Part shown: one piece after another, positions 37,001-44,984 of the stretch
How positions within the stretch are numbered: position 1 is the first letter of the stretch
Layout of the letters: every line of letters begins with the position of its first letter
Assembly (NCBI RefSeq): GCF_003097535.1
Contig: NZ_CP029187.1
Location: forward strand, 3,100,001-3,164,000
Length of the DNA stretch: 64,000 nt
Source of the DNA: Flavobacterium pallidum
GTDB taxonomy: Bacteria; Bacteroidota; Bacteroidia; Flavobacteriales; Flavobacteriaceae
Reading direction: 5' to 3'
Notes under the pieces: model-generated
Database searches by the model: none
Told to the model about the DNA's origin: nothing
Seen by the model: the letters and a program-made list of their open reading frames with translations, nothing else
Made by a program: the position numbers and the translations under genes

Positions 37001-37504
37001 ATGGAAAATTTATGGAAAAACAATAAGGACGGTAGTTTCACTTTAATCCGAAACGGCAACGAGGCCGGGGTCTATAATGATTCTAATTCCGGAAAATCCT
37101 GTACGGCAATAATCACGCTCAAAAACAGTCAATATAAAATAAACAGGAAAGGATTCTGGAAAACGGATATCTTACTGTGTGATGAGGCTGGTAAAGAAGT
37201 ACTTTGGGTAAAGTCTTTAAACTGGTATGGCCGATCGTATACATTAACGTTTGACAATGAAACTTTCACACTTAAAATAGGAAACAATCCACTGTCAGAA
37301 TGGTCCCTTTATAAAAATGATATACTGCAGCTGACTTATAGCTTAAAAAGCTTGAATGGAAAATCAGGTTTGGAAATCCGGGAAGATTTCGATAATCCGG
37401 TTTGGTTTCACTATCTTTTATGGTACCTTATTAAACCGGTTATTGTTGAAAATACGGGATCGGACGATGAGCTGATGTTATTATTGGTAGCGGCGGCTTC
37501 TTAA
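37001..37504 (+). CDS. Hypothetical protein
   Basis: 167 residues, no signal peptide. Alternating short beta strands (FTLIRNG, TAIITLKN, YTLTFDNETFTLKIG) suggest a beta-barrel of tubby/LURP-like type, but I do not recognise the family. The C-terminus is hydrophobic and ends in a run of Leu/Val/Ala. It is 13 bases upstream of a Crp/Fnr regulator and probably co-transcribed. Confidence 0.7.
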   Translation: MENLWKNNKDGSFTLIRNGNEAGVYNDSNSGKSCTAIITLKNSQYKINRKGFWKTDILLCDEAGKEVLWVKSLNWYGRSYTLTFDNETFTLKIGNNPLSEWSLYKNDILQLTYSLKSLNGKSGLEIREDFDNPVWFHYLLWYLIKPVIVENTGSDDELMLLLVAAAS

Positions 37505-37517
37505 GCAACTCTTACAG

Positions 37518-38090
37518 ATGACTCTTGAACAAAGTATAAAGACGTATTTTGGTGTAATTCATGCTGAAGAACTTACACAGATCAGCGTATTATTTCAACC
37601 GGAAAAGGTAAAAAAAGGAGATTATCTGCTACATACAGGCAAAGTATGTGACAGACTGTGTTTTATCCAATCAGGTATGTTGCGAATTTTCGTAAGCAAC
37701 GAAGATAAAGAAGTAACGCAATGGATTTCTACTCCGGGATATTTTGTTACTGATCTGTCAAGCCTTCTGTTTAAGCAACCCGCACGTTGGACAATACAAG
37801 CGCTTACAGATTGCACTTTATATACTATAGACAGGGTTGACTATGATCGAATCGGAGATATCATTCCCAAATGGCACCAACTTGAAAAATTATTTATTGC
37901 AAAATGCTTTACAATACTGGAGGATCGCATTTTCATTCATCTTTCTATGTCGGCTGAAGAGCGATACGATTTCTTTTTTTCGAATAATAAAGACCTCTTT
38001 AATCAGGTGCCGTTACAGTACCTTGCGTCAATGTTGGGAATGACTCCGGAAACATTAAGCCGCATCCGAAGGAAAAGACTCAAGTCTTGA
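37518..38090 (+). CDS. Crp/Fnr family transcriptional regulator
   Basis: 190 residues. An N-terminal cyclic-nucleotide-binding beta-roll (KKGDYLLHTGKVCDRLCFI) and dimer helix are followed by a short winged helix with VPLQYLASMLGMTPETLSRIRRK. It lacks the Cys cluster of Fnr and the full cAMP-contact residues of Crp, as is usual in this Bacteroidetes group. The inverted repeat at 38125-38152 just downstream may be its binding site, controlling the DUF4260 gene. Confidence 0.88.
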   Translation: MTLEQSIKTYFGVIHAEELTQISVLFQPEKVKKGDYLLHTGKVCDRLCFIQSGMLRIFVSNEDKEVTQWISTPGYFVTDLSSLLFKQPARWTIQALTDCTLYTIDRVDYDRIGDIIPKWHQLEKLFIAKCFTILEDRIFIHLSMSAEERYDFFFSNNKDLFNQVPLQYLASMLGMTPETLSRIRRKRLKS

Positions 38091-38124
38091 TTTATATCAA
38101 GTGCCCATAAAATTCGTCGCCATA

Positions 38125-38152
38125 CATTTGAATTATAATTTTAATTCAAATG
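38125..38152. promoter_or_regulatory. Inverted repeat CATTTGAATT-N8-AATTCAAATG
   Basis: A 10-bp perfect dyad directly before the DUF4260 start codon. Its size and symmetry suit a Crp/Fnr dimer, and such a regulator is encoded immediately upstream. Confidence 0.5.
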
Positions 38153-38154
38153 AA

Positions 38155-38508
38155 ATGAAGAATTTATTGAAATCAGAGGAGCTTGGGCTATTTGGACTTT
38201 GTATTTTTTTGTTCAGCAGATTGCCTTTATCATGGTGGTGGTTTGTCGGATTATTATTTCTGCCTGATATAGGAATGTTGGGCTACCTTATTTCTCGAAA
38301 GGTTGGTGCATTTACATATAATTTTTTCCATCATCGCCTGTTAGCATCAGTTATTGCAGTAATAGCGATTGCAAATGGTAATATATACTGGCAGCTTACC
38401 GCAATAGTACTTTTTGCACACATTTCGTTTGACAGGATATGGGGGTATGGATTAAAATATAATGATAGCTTCAATAACACGCATCTGGGCAATATTGGCA
38501 AGTCATAA
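38155..38508 (+). CDS. DUF4260 small membrane protein
   Basis: 117 residues from the ATG at 38155 (a GTG at 38101 would start within the inverted repeat region). Three to four hydrophobic helices with the DUF4260 landmarks WWWFVGLLFLPDIGMLGYL, NFFHHRLL and FDRIWGYGLKY. Function unknown; the family often sits next to small regulators. It probably forms a unit with the upstream Crp-type gene. Confidence 0.87.
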   Translation: MKNLLKSEELGLFGLCIFLFSRLPLSWWWFVGLLFLPDIGMLGYLISRKVGAFTYNFFHHRLLASVIAVIAIANGNIYWQLTAIVLFAHISFDRIWGYGLKYNDSFNNTHLGNIGKS

Positions 38509-38634
38509 ACATACGGATTTCAATTTCAATCAGATATTAATTTGTAATTCATAATGTCCGGTATGAAATTTAATAAATGTTCAACCCTGGAACAAAAACC
38601 GCTTTGCTAATTTTATGTAAATAAATTTAGAAAG

Positions 38635-39345
38635 ATGAAAATTGCATTAATTACAGGTGTTACAAGAAGAGAAGGCTTAGGCTTCGAGACAGCAATGCAA
38701 ATGGTGGATTTAGGCTACAATGTTATTATATCGGGACGCGATTTCACAAAAGTCCGTGTACTGGCCGGAGAATTAAACGCCAGCGGAATGGAATTGGATG
38801 TGACATCCGAAGAAAGCATTAAAGATGCCGCAAGTTATGTCCGGGAGAATTACGGAAAATTGGATGCATTAATCAACAACGCAGGTGGCTACTACGATGC
38901 CGGGGCTCAACCACTTGAAATTAATATCGAATTTGCAAAATCGGCTTTTGAAACAAATCTTTTTGGCGCACTGCGTGTGATCAAGGCATTTATGCCACTG
39001 CACGAGGAAAGTGGATCAGCAAGAATTGTGAATGTTTCCAGCGGTGCCGGTTCATTTTCAGATCCGATTTTCGGGTTGTCAAACAATCAAAGTATTGCGC
39101 CGGTTTACAGTATGACCAAATTAGCTTTAAATGGACTTACGGTAAAAATTGCAGGACAAATAAATCATTCCAAAATAAAAATAAACTCGGTCTGCCCCGG
39201 ATTTGTTGCTACTTATCCAGGAACGGCAGAATGGGGTGCAAGACCTGTAAATGAAGGGGCTTCGGGGATAGTTTGGGCTGCAACATTGCCGGACGATGGG
39301 CCTACGGGAGGCTTTTTCAGGGATGGTAAGGTTTTACAATGGTAA
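38635..39345 (+). CDS. SDR family oxidoreductase
   Basis: 236 residues, Rossmann fold. The cofactor loop is TGVTRREGLGFETA, the motif NNAGGYY is present, catalytic Ser in VNVSSGAG and the YxxxK as YSMTK. The Arg-rich loop favours NADP(H). Substrate is unknown; members annotated as carbonyl reductase-like are closest in layout. It lies convergent to the MerR gene (8 bases apart). Confidence 0.9.
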   Translation: MKIALITGVTRREGLGFETAMQMVDLGYNVIISGRDFTKVRVLAGELNASGMELDVTSEESIKDAASYVRENYGKLDALINNAGGYYDAGAQPLEINIEFAKSAFETNLFGALRVIKAFMPLHEESGSARIVNVSSGAGSFSDPIFGLSNNQSIAPVYSMTKLALNGLTVKIAGQINHSKIKINSVCPGFVATYPGTAEWGARPVNEGASGIVWAATLPDDGPTGGFFRDGKVLQW

Positions 39346-39352
39346 ATTAACT

Positions 39353-40249
39353 TTAAATTTCATGCAACGCGTCCTTTAAAGTATTAAAAAACTTAATCTG
39401 CGGATAAAACGGAGGCTCTTCATCGTGTACCATCGCCCCGACTACCCACAATTCACTTTGAGGGGTGAGTATATTGCTGTGAACTTCTGACACAAACTTC
39501 TTAAATGCATGTTTTGAAGGTGCTACGGTCGCGTAGGCTACATAAATAATTTCTTTAAATGCACTTTTAAAGCTTTCCAGGCTATTTATCGGAACACTCT
39601 CTCCCAAATAGATTGTCTTAAATCCCTGTGCAACGAGCTCATAATTAAGGTACAGTAACCCAAGTTCGTGAATTTCACCAACCGGAAGAAATAGAATATA
39701 TACCTTATCACTTTTTGGCGCATTAGATAATAATGCATTCGTATTGTTCAATATTTTAAGCCTGATCAGATAACTGATGAAGTGCTCATGGGCAGGAGTG
39801 ATTGTGCGTGTTTGCCATAAGACACCAATATCTTCTAAGAGCGGTATGAAATATTCGAAGAAAACCTGCCGGAATGACCGATGACTCAAAAGATGCTCAT
39901 AAGTTTCCATGAACAAATGCTGATCAAACGTCATCATTGCCAATTTGAGACGATGGGATATGTGATTGCGATCATACTTTTCTGAATAGGACTGCCAAAC
40001 CAACGAATCCATCTCATCGATACTCATCTTCGAAATCCGGGAAGGCTTAAAGCCATATTTCATAAGCAATACAACATTTAACAATTTTTGCAGGTTGGCA
40101 ATGTCGTAAGCCCTTACATTTAAATCGCTTCGGATGGGTTCCAACAGGTTGTAGCGCCGTTCCCAAACCCTTATGGTGTGCGCTTTTATGCCGGAAAGGT
40201 TTTCCAAATCTCCTATTGCAAATACTGTTTTAATATTATTTCCATGCAT
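39353..40249 (-). CDS. MerR-type regulator with B12-binding domain, CarH/LitR-like photoreceptor candidate
   Basis: 298 residues. The MerR winged helix is at 8-78 (FAIGDLENLSGIKAHTIRVW). A helical bundle carries W145-x9-E155-H156, the motif that in CarH covers the upper face of adenosylcobalamin, and the C-terminal Rossmann domain has E192-I-H194-E-L-G197, the ExHxxG that supplies the lower axial His. With both motifs intact it probably binds cobalamin and releases DNA in light. The flanking photolyase and folE genes fit a light-inducible regulon. Its own operator may be the dyad at 42142-42173. Confidence 0.9.
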   Translation of the reverse strand: MHGNNIKTVFAIGDLENLSGIKAHTIRVWERRYNLLEPIRSDLNVRAYDIANLQKLLNVVLLMKYGFKPSRISKMSIDEMDSLVWQSYSEKYDRNHISHRLKLAMMTFDQHLFMETYEHLLSHRSFRQVFFEYFIPLLEDIGVLWQTRTITPAHEHFISYLIRLKILNNTNALLSNAPKSDKVYILFLPVGEIHELGLLYLNYELVAQGFKTIYLGESVPINSLESFKSAFKEIIYVAYATVAPSKHAFKKFVSEVHSNILTPQSELWVVGAMVHDEEPPFYPQIKFFNTLKDALHEI

Positions 40250-40342
40250 ATGTAATAAATATCAAATTGATAAGTAATGACCGATTTAAATATATAAACA
40301 AATACTAATTATGATTCCACACGTTCAGGAATTCCTGAGCAT

Positions 40343-41022
40343 TTATTTTATTATGGTTCCTAAGCCTCCATTAAGCCCTATCACCTGCCCGGTCATCCAT
40401 TTTGATTCTGCAAGTAAGAAAAGGGCCAAATCAGCAATGCCATCGGCAATGCCAATACGTTTCAAGGGATGACGCTCTGCGTTTGAAACCCTTTTGGCTT
40501 CGCTGTTGAGCAATGGTTCGGCAAGTGACGTATCTGTCAGTGACGGTGCAATGCAGTTTACCCTGATTTTTGGTGACAACTCCGCAGCCAGGGCGAGTGT
40601 TAACCCTTCAACCGCACCTTTCGACATCGACACACCTGTATGAAAAGGCATCCCCTTCCCTGCTGCTACAGAACTGAACAGCACAATCGCCGGATCATTG
40701 CCTTGTTGCAAATTACTCTTATAGGCTTTGATAACATTGAAAGCACCAATTGCATTGAGCCTAAGGGTCTTAACGTGCTGATTGGTTTTAAGATAATTGA
40801 CCCGGGACAATATACCAATCCATCAATCGGCCCATTTATTTCAGGAAATGGATTATCGGACATGAAATCGTATTGGTAATGGGATATATTGCCATCCATT
40901 TGCCCGTTAAATCCGGTTCGGCTTAAGACAATTACTTCATTTCCCGCTGCAGCCAGCTTTTTGACAATCTCGAGGCCGACTCCTTTAGTACCGCCCGCTA
41001 TTATATATTTTCTATTAGCCAT
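40343..41022 (-). pseudogene. Frameshifted SDR family oxidoreductase
   Basis: The N-terminal half (MANRKYIIAGGTKGVGLEIV, then GLVYCPGSI) and the C-terminal half (RLNAIGAFNVIKAY to GLNGGLGTIIK) of one short-chain dehydrogenase lie in different frames. The break falls near 40740-40805. Both catalytic Ser and the YxxxK position (here MSKGAVEG, with Met-Ser before the Lys) are in the second part. ATG at 41022 overlaps the photolyase stop, indicating coupling. It is a recent inactivation, a sequencing error or, less likely, a programmed shift. Confidence 0.8.
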
Positions 41023-42112
41023 ATTGCGTAATTTTTTTTTCGCATTCGTTATAATATTTCGAAAAAGAGCTGTAAAAACCTGTAATTTCAGGGACAATCC
41101 AGTCACGGGAGTCAAACCGGACATTCCAGTGACGAAAAAGCGGATGTTCTTTAGCCACAAAATCGACATAAGGATATTTTTTGACCAAATCATTGAGCTC
41201 ACCGCGATACAATTGAATGCCTTTTATACCTACAGCAATCGACAGTATAAATCTGACTAAATTCTCCCCTATCGGAAATTTTTTAAAATGACCTGGTTCC
41301 AGAACAAGTATCCTGTCAGCTTCAAAGTCTTCATGCCACAACGGATCCATGTTATAAAGTGTGTAAAGCAATACTGTGTTGTTTGTGATGACCGGGTCCA
41401 TCGTTTCAGGAAAAATCGTTTCCAATTCAGGGATACAGATTTCGTGCAGCTTTTCCGGGATTTGAATCGTTTTTAATTCCTCATAAGGCATGTCAATAAT
41501 AGTATCATGTTGAATTACATTGGTAAATAGGTTTATATTTTCCTGATTTGCATAATAGGCCTTACCCGTAATATTACCTGATACCCATTGCCAACTTCCA
41601 AAATTGCTGGCCACATCAGCGTCGAGTAGATGATAATAAAGCCATTGTCCGGGAATGCTAAAATGACATTGCCCGACAGAACAACACAAAGAAGCTACGT
41701 AAAGCCGCATGTGATTGTGCATACGACCTGTAAGGTAGAGATTGGAAATCGCTTCATCAACCGCTTCAATACCTGTCTTCCCATGCAATATGGCAAGCGG
41801 GATACCTTTTCGGGTAAATCCCTGGCAATCAATTTTAATTGCTTTTGTATGCAGTTCCTGATTATGTTGTTGTAAGCGTTGGAAGTAATCCCTCCATAGC
41901 AACTCCTGTATTAATTTTCTGCAGGATTGATAATCGTATCTTTCAAGCAACTGTTCGAAAACATATCTGGTTGATATAACGCCTCTCGAGATGTACGGTG
42001 ACAATCCTGTTACAACCCCGTTTGTATAATTTCTGGTTTGAGAATAAAGTTCCGGATTGATGGCTTCAATCAGTTCAATAACCTTCCGCAAACCTGAATT
42101 GCCACTTGCCAT
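41015..42112 (-). CDS. Photolyase-family protein with N-terminal FAD-binding domain
   Basis: 365 residues. The FAD-binding helical domain of photolyases starts at once: GLSPYISRGVIS, ELLWRDYFQ, GIEAVDEAISNLYLTGRMHNHMR and LLDADVASNFGSWQW correspond to the classic C-terminal motifs of DNA photolyases. The usual N-terminal antenna domain is absent; instead about 150 residues follow (LLYTLYNMDPLW, RILVLEPGHFKKFPIGE) that look alpha/beta. So the domain order is reversed or a different C-terminal domain was gained. It is likely a light-dependent DNA repair enzyme or photoreceptor. It is divergent from a Crp/Fnr gene. Confidence 0.85.
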   Translation of the reverse strand: MASGNSGLRKVIELIEAINPELYSQTRNYTNGVVTGLSPYISRGVISTRYVFEQLLERYDYQSCRKLIQELLWRDYFQRLQQHNQELHTKAIKIDCQGFTRKGIPLAILHGKTGIEAVDEAISNLYLTGRMHNHMRLYVASLCCSVGQCHFSIPGQWLYYHLLDADVASNFGSWQWVSGNITGKAYYANQENINLFTNVIQHDTIIDMPYEELKTIQIPEKLHEICIPELETIFPETMDPVITNNTVLLYTLYNMDPLWHEDFEADRILVLEPGHFKKFPIGENLVRFILSIAVGIKGIQLYRGELNDLVKKYPYVDFVAKEHPLFRHWNVRFDSRDWIVPEITGFYSSFSKYYNECEKKITQYG

Positions 42113-42141
42113 ACTTACATATCTTGTGTAAATTTACTAAA

Positions 42142-42173
42142 TTGTCTAACCATTTTACAAAATGATTAGACAA
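42142..42173. promoter_or_regulatory. 15-bp near-perfect dyad between photolyase and Crp genes
   Basis: TTGTCTAACCATTTT, then AC, then AAAATGATTAGACAA: 14 of 15 positions pair. It lies 30 bases upstream of the photolyase start and 56 upstream of the Crp start, so one bound dimer could control both. The MerR photoreceptor or the Crp protein are the candidates. Confidence 0.6.
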
Positions 42174-42189
42174 AATTTAAAACTTGTTA

Positions 42190-42197
42190 TACATTTG
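42190..42197 (+). promoter_or_regulatory. Promoter -7 element of the second Crp/Fnr gene
   Basis: TACATTTG is an exact TAnnTTTG match, 32 bases upstream of the ATG at 42229 and 17 bases downstream of the dyad. Confidence 0.5.
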
Positions 42198-42228
42198 GCA
42201 AATATTTTTATAACTAATTTGCAGTTAT

Positions 42229-42798
42229 ATGATAGATACTTTACGTCAGCACATCATTAGCCGTTTGGGCAACGATATCGAAAACCTCGAAACGGTTTTG
42301 GAAACATTCAGGCATATTAAGGCTAAAAGGAATGAAGAGCTGCTAAGGCAGGGAGATGTATGCAGTGATGTTTATTTTGTGGCTTCCGGCTGCCTTCAGG
42401 TTTATACTTATGATAATGAAGGTAATGAAACAACCCGTGACATCATTATGGAAGATAACTGGTGTTCAGAATTATTAAGCTTTGGAAGTGGCAATCCCGC
42501 TACAGAAAATATAAGGGCAGTGGAGCATTCCGATTTATTTGCCATAGACAGACCGCATTTTCAGGCAATGATGCAAACCGTTCCTCAGTTCGATAAAGTC
42601 TATAAACAAATTCTTGAAGCGTCATATGCAAATTCAGTGTATCGCATCAACACATTTGTTGCACTCACATCACTCGAAAGGATAAAATGGCTTATGGAAT
42701 ACCGACCAATGCTAATGTCAAGGCTTTCCGGAAAGCTCATCGCATCTTATCTTGGGATTAATAAGGATGTTTTCAGCCGCTTGAAATCCAAATTATAA
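42229..42798 (+). CDS. Crp/Fnr family transcriptional regulator
   Basis: 189 residues. The cNMP-binding-type beta-roll (KRNEELLRQGDVCSDVYFVASG) and a C-terminal winged helix (LIASYLGINKDVFSRLKSK) are present. The recognition helix differs from that of the 37518 product, so different targets are expected. It is divergent from the photolyase gene across a strong dyad and heads a plus-strand run of YciI, DoxX and VOC genes. Confidence 0.88.
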   Translation: MIDTLRQHIISRLGNDIENLETVLETFRHIKAKRNEELLRQGDVCSDVYFVASGCLQVYTYDNEGNETTRDIIMEDNWCSELLSFGSGNPATENIRAVEHSDLFAIDRPHFQAMMQTVPQFDKVYKQILEASYANSVYRINTFVALTSLERIKWLMEYRPMLMSRLSGKLIASYLGINKDVFSRLKSKL

Positions 42799-42874
42799 TC
42801 ATAGACTTTTGTCATCGTCCACAGAAATTTTATTGATGAATTTTGTTTAATCATTCACATTAAAATTTTTAAAA

Positions 42875-43228
42875 ATGACCGAGTATTTATTATTATTTCG
42901 CAATGCCAGTGCTGAAAATGGCTATCTGGCAACAACCCAAAACATGGCGGAAGACATGCCCAGGTGGCAATCTTGGATTGGCAATATCGCCATGCAGGGT
43001 AAATTGGTACATACCGCTCCCATACAATATGAGGCTTCCGTAGTGAGCAACAATGGCATACATACCGGGCCTCATAAAGAAAATGACAACGTCCTGGTCT
43101 CCGGTTTTCTGATCTGCAAATCAGAGAATATGGAAGAGGTTCAGGAATGGAGTAAAACATGCCCTATTCTCAAATACCCGGAAAGTTCTGTTGAAATCCG
43201 CCCACTTATTCCATTTCCAACCAATTAA
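42875..43228 (+). CDS. YciI-like protein
   Basis: 117 residues starting MTEYLLLFRN, with the dimeric alpha/beta ferredoxin-like YCII fold (PRWQSWIGNIAMQGKLV, VLVSGFLICKSENMEEVQEW and VEIRPLI). The family is fused or linked to sigma factors and light-responsive genes in other bacteria; enzymatic function here is unknown. It is probably co-transcribed with the following DoxX gene 10 bases downstream. Confidence 0.85.
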   Translation: MTEYLLLFRNASAENGYLATTQNMAEDMPRWQSWIGNIAMQGKLVHTAPIQYEASVVSNNGIHTGPHKENDNVLVSGFLICKSENMEEVQEWSKTCPILKYPESSVEIRPLIPFPTN

Positions 43229-43238
43229 AATTACGGTT

Positions 43239-43655
43239 ATGGACAAAATCTTAAACTCGGGAAGATATATCTTTCCATTATCTTTCCTATTGTATGTGGG
43301 TTTACATCTTGGAAAACCCGAAGCAGGTGCCGCATTTGTACCTGATTATATTCCGTTCCCTTACTTTTGGAATTACTTCACTTTAGTTTGCATACTGCTT
43401 TTTATCGTAAGCGCCGTAATTGGCAAATATGACAAACTTGCTTATGTTTTGATGGCATTGTATGTTATGCTGATGGCCTTTATTGTTCATCTTCCAAGAA
43501 CCCTCGGTCATGAACTGGGAACAGCAAATATGATGGCCGGTTTGGAAAGGGAAAAAGAACTTGAAATGGTGAATTTTTTCAGGAACATCATGGTAACCGG
43601 CGCACTGCTGGCATTTGCAAAATACGTAGCCAAAGACAACAGGATAATTAACTAA
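43239..43655 (+). CDS. DoxX-like membrane protein
   Basis: 138 residues from the ATG at 43239. Four hydrophobic helices with YIFPLSFLLYVGLHLGKPE, FWNYFTLVCILLFIVSAVIG and RNIMVTGALLAFAKYV, the arrangement of the DoxX superfamily. The role is unknown; such proteins appear with redox or quinone functions. Confidence 0.83.
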   Translation: MDKILNSGRYIFPLSFLLYVGLHLGKPEAGAAFVPDYIPFPYFWNYFTLVCILLFIVSAVIGKYDKLAYVLMALYVMLMAFIVHLPRTLGHELGTANMMAGLEREKELEMVNFFRNIMVTGALLAFAKYVAKDNRIIN

Positions 43656-43673
43656 ACTTTAAAAAATTAATAA

Positions 43674-44060
43674 ATGGAAAAATTAAGCGAAACAACGAAT
43701 GCATTGAACTGGTTTGAAATCCCGGTTACAGATGTGCAAAGGGCAAAAAGCTTTTATGAAAAGTTATTTGAAATAAACATGCAACCCATTGAAATGATGG
43801 ATATGGAAATGGTATTATTTCCCTCGAAGAACCCAAAATCTGGTGGCGCACTTGTTAAAAGTCCAAATCACAAACCGAGCACAGAAGGGTCAATTATTTA
43901 TCTTAATGGAAACCCTGACCTGCAAATAGTGCTTGATCGTATAGAAACTGCCGGTGGAAAAGTAGCGATGCCCAAAACTAACATTAACCCAGACACGGGA
44001 AATATGGCGTTCTTTATTGATACAGAGGGCAATATGATTGGTTTGCACTCTGTGAAATAA
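43674..44060 (+). CDS. VOC (glyoxalase/bleomycin resistance) family protein
   Basis: 128 residues with two beta-alpha-beta-beta-beta modules: WFEIPVTDVQRAKSFYEKLF starts the first, and GKVAMPKTNINPDTGNMAFFIDTEGNMIGLHS closes the second with the conserved metal-ligand type Glu. Substrate unknown. Last gene of the run that starts with Crp. Confidence 0.9.
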   Translation: MEKLSETTNALNWFEIPVTDVQRAKSFYEKLFEINMQPIEMMDMEMVLFPSKNPKSGGALVKSPNHKPSTEGSIIYLNGNPDLQIVLDRIETAGGKVAMPKTNINPDTGNMAFFIDTEGNMIGLHSVK

Positions 44061-44228
44061 TATTATGACTTTCTTTTGATTATTTAGAATTAAGTCTATA
44101 CTTTTATACTGTAATGAAAAACAATGGCCATAATATGATGATAACTGCCTGCCACACGATGTGTTGCATAGGAGATTCATTATATGAAATGGCAAAAAGA
44201 TAAACTTTTTTTCTACATCGAAAATGTA

Positions 44229-44257
44229 AGCCTTTCATATTTGAAAGGCTTTTTTTG
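44229..44257 (+). terminator. Terminator upstream of the CpcT-like gene
   Basis: A 9-bp perfect stem (AGCCTTTCA with TGAAAGGCT) with a 4-nt loop, then TTTTTTT. It ends the Crp-YciI-DoxX-VOC transcript. Confidence 0.85.
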
Positions 44258-44307
44258 TTAGTACGCATTCAACAATTCATTATAATAACCACATAAATTA
44301 AATCAAA

Positions 44308-44925
44308 ATGAAAAAAACCGTCCTCCTATTCGTCTTCTTTGCGTCACTTACTGCGAACGCACAAACTGGAAATTTTAAAAATAAAGCGTGGCTTGATGAA
44401 CTGGTATCGATCATGCAGGGAACCTATTCTTCTGAAAAGCAAGCCGCTGTTGACACGAGTTACTTCAATATCTCATTGCGTATGGTCCCGATATGGAAAG
44501 ATAAAGGTCATTATTTGTATGTGGAACAGGCGTTGAGCAAGCGACAGGATAAACCTTATCGCGTTAGAATATATAAAATTACGCAGCGTGGAGAAAATGA
44601 ATTTGTAAGTGAAATTTACACTTTAAAAAATGAAAAAGACTGGATTGGAAAGTGGAATGACCCTGCAGCATTTCAAAAACTTACCGAAACTGAAATTGAA
44701 TTAAAACCCGGGTGTGAAGTAATCTTAAAACGTATTGAGAAAAATAAATTTTCAGGCCAGACCGGAGACAAGACTTGCCCAAGTGAACTTCGCGGCGCCA
44801 GTTATGCCACTTCAAAAGTTACTGTATTACCAAATCAGATCATTTCATGGGATCAGGGATTTGACAAAGACGGCAAGCAGGTCTGGGGTGCTGAAAAAGC
44901 GGGGTATATTTTCGACAAGATATAA
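44308..44925 (+). CDS. CpcT/CpeT-family exported protein
   Basis: 205 residues with a signal peptide ending TANAQ. The lipocalin-like CpeT fold shows in ELVSIMQGTYSSEKQA, RMVPIWKDKGHYLYVEQ, RVRIYKI, GCEVILKRIEKNKFSGQTGDKTCPSEL and the final WGAEKAGYIFDK. In cyanobacteria the family attaches bilins to phycobiliproteins; no phycobilisome gene is present here and the protein is exported, so a different ligand is likely. A terminator separates it from the convergent gene. Confidence 0.85.
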   Translation: MKKTVLLFVFFASLTANAQTGNFKNKAWLDELVSIMQGTYSSEKQAAVDTSYFNISLRMVPIWKDKGHYLYVEQALSKRQDKPYRVRIYKITQRGENEFVSEIYTLKNEKDWIGKWNDPAAFQKLTETEIELKPGCEVILKRIEKNKFSGQTGDKTCPSELRGASYATSKVTVLPNQIISWDQGFDKDGKQVWGAEKAGYIFDKI

Positions 44926-44943
44926 TTGCCTAATACCCTATTC

Positions 44944-44984
44944 ATAGCCAAATCGGTTACAAAAACTGATTTGGCTATTTTTTA
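44944..44984. terminator. Bidirectional terminator between CpcT-like and SDR/DUF2867 genes
   Basis: A 14-bp stem with one G-T pair (ATAGCCAAATCGGT with ACTGATTTGGCTAT) and a T-tract, placed between two convergent genes. Confidence 0.9.

Noticed and set aside
44308..44925. Phycobilisome assembly role for the CpcT-like gene
   Set aside because: No phycobiliprotein genes; organism type and signal peptide argue against it.
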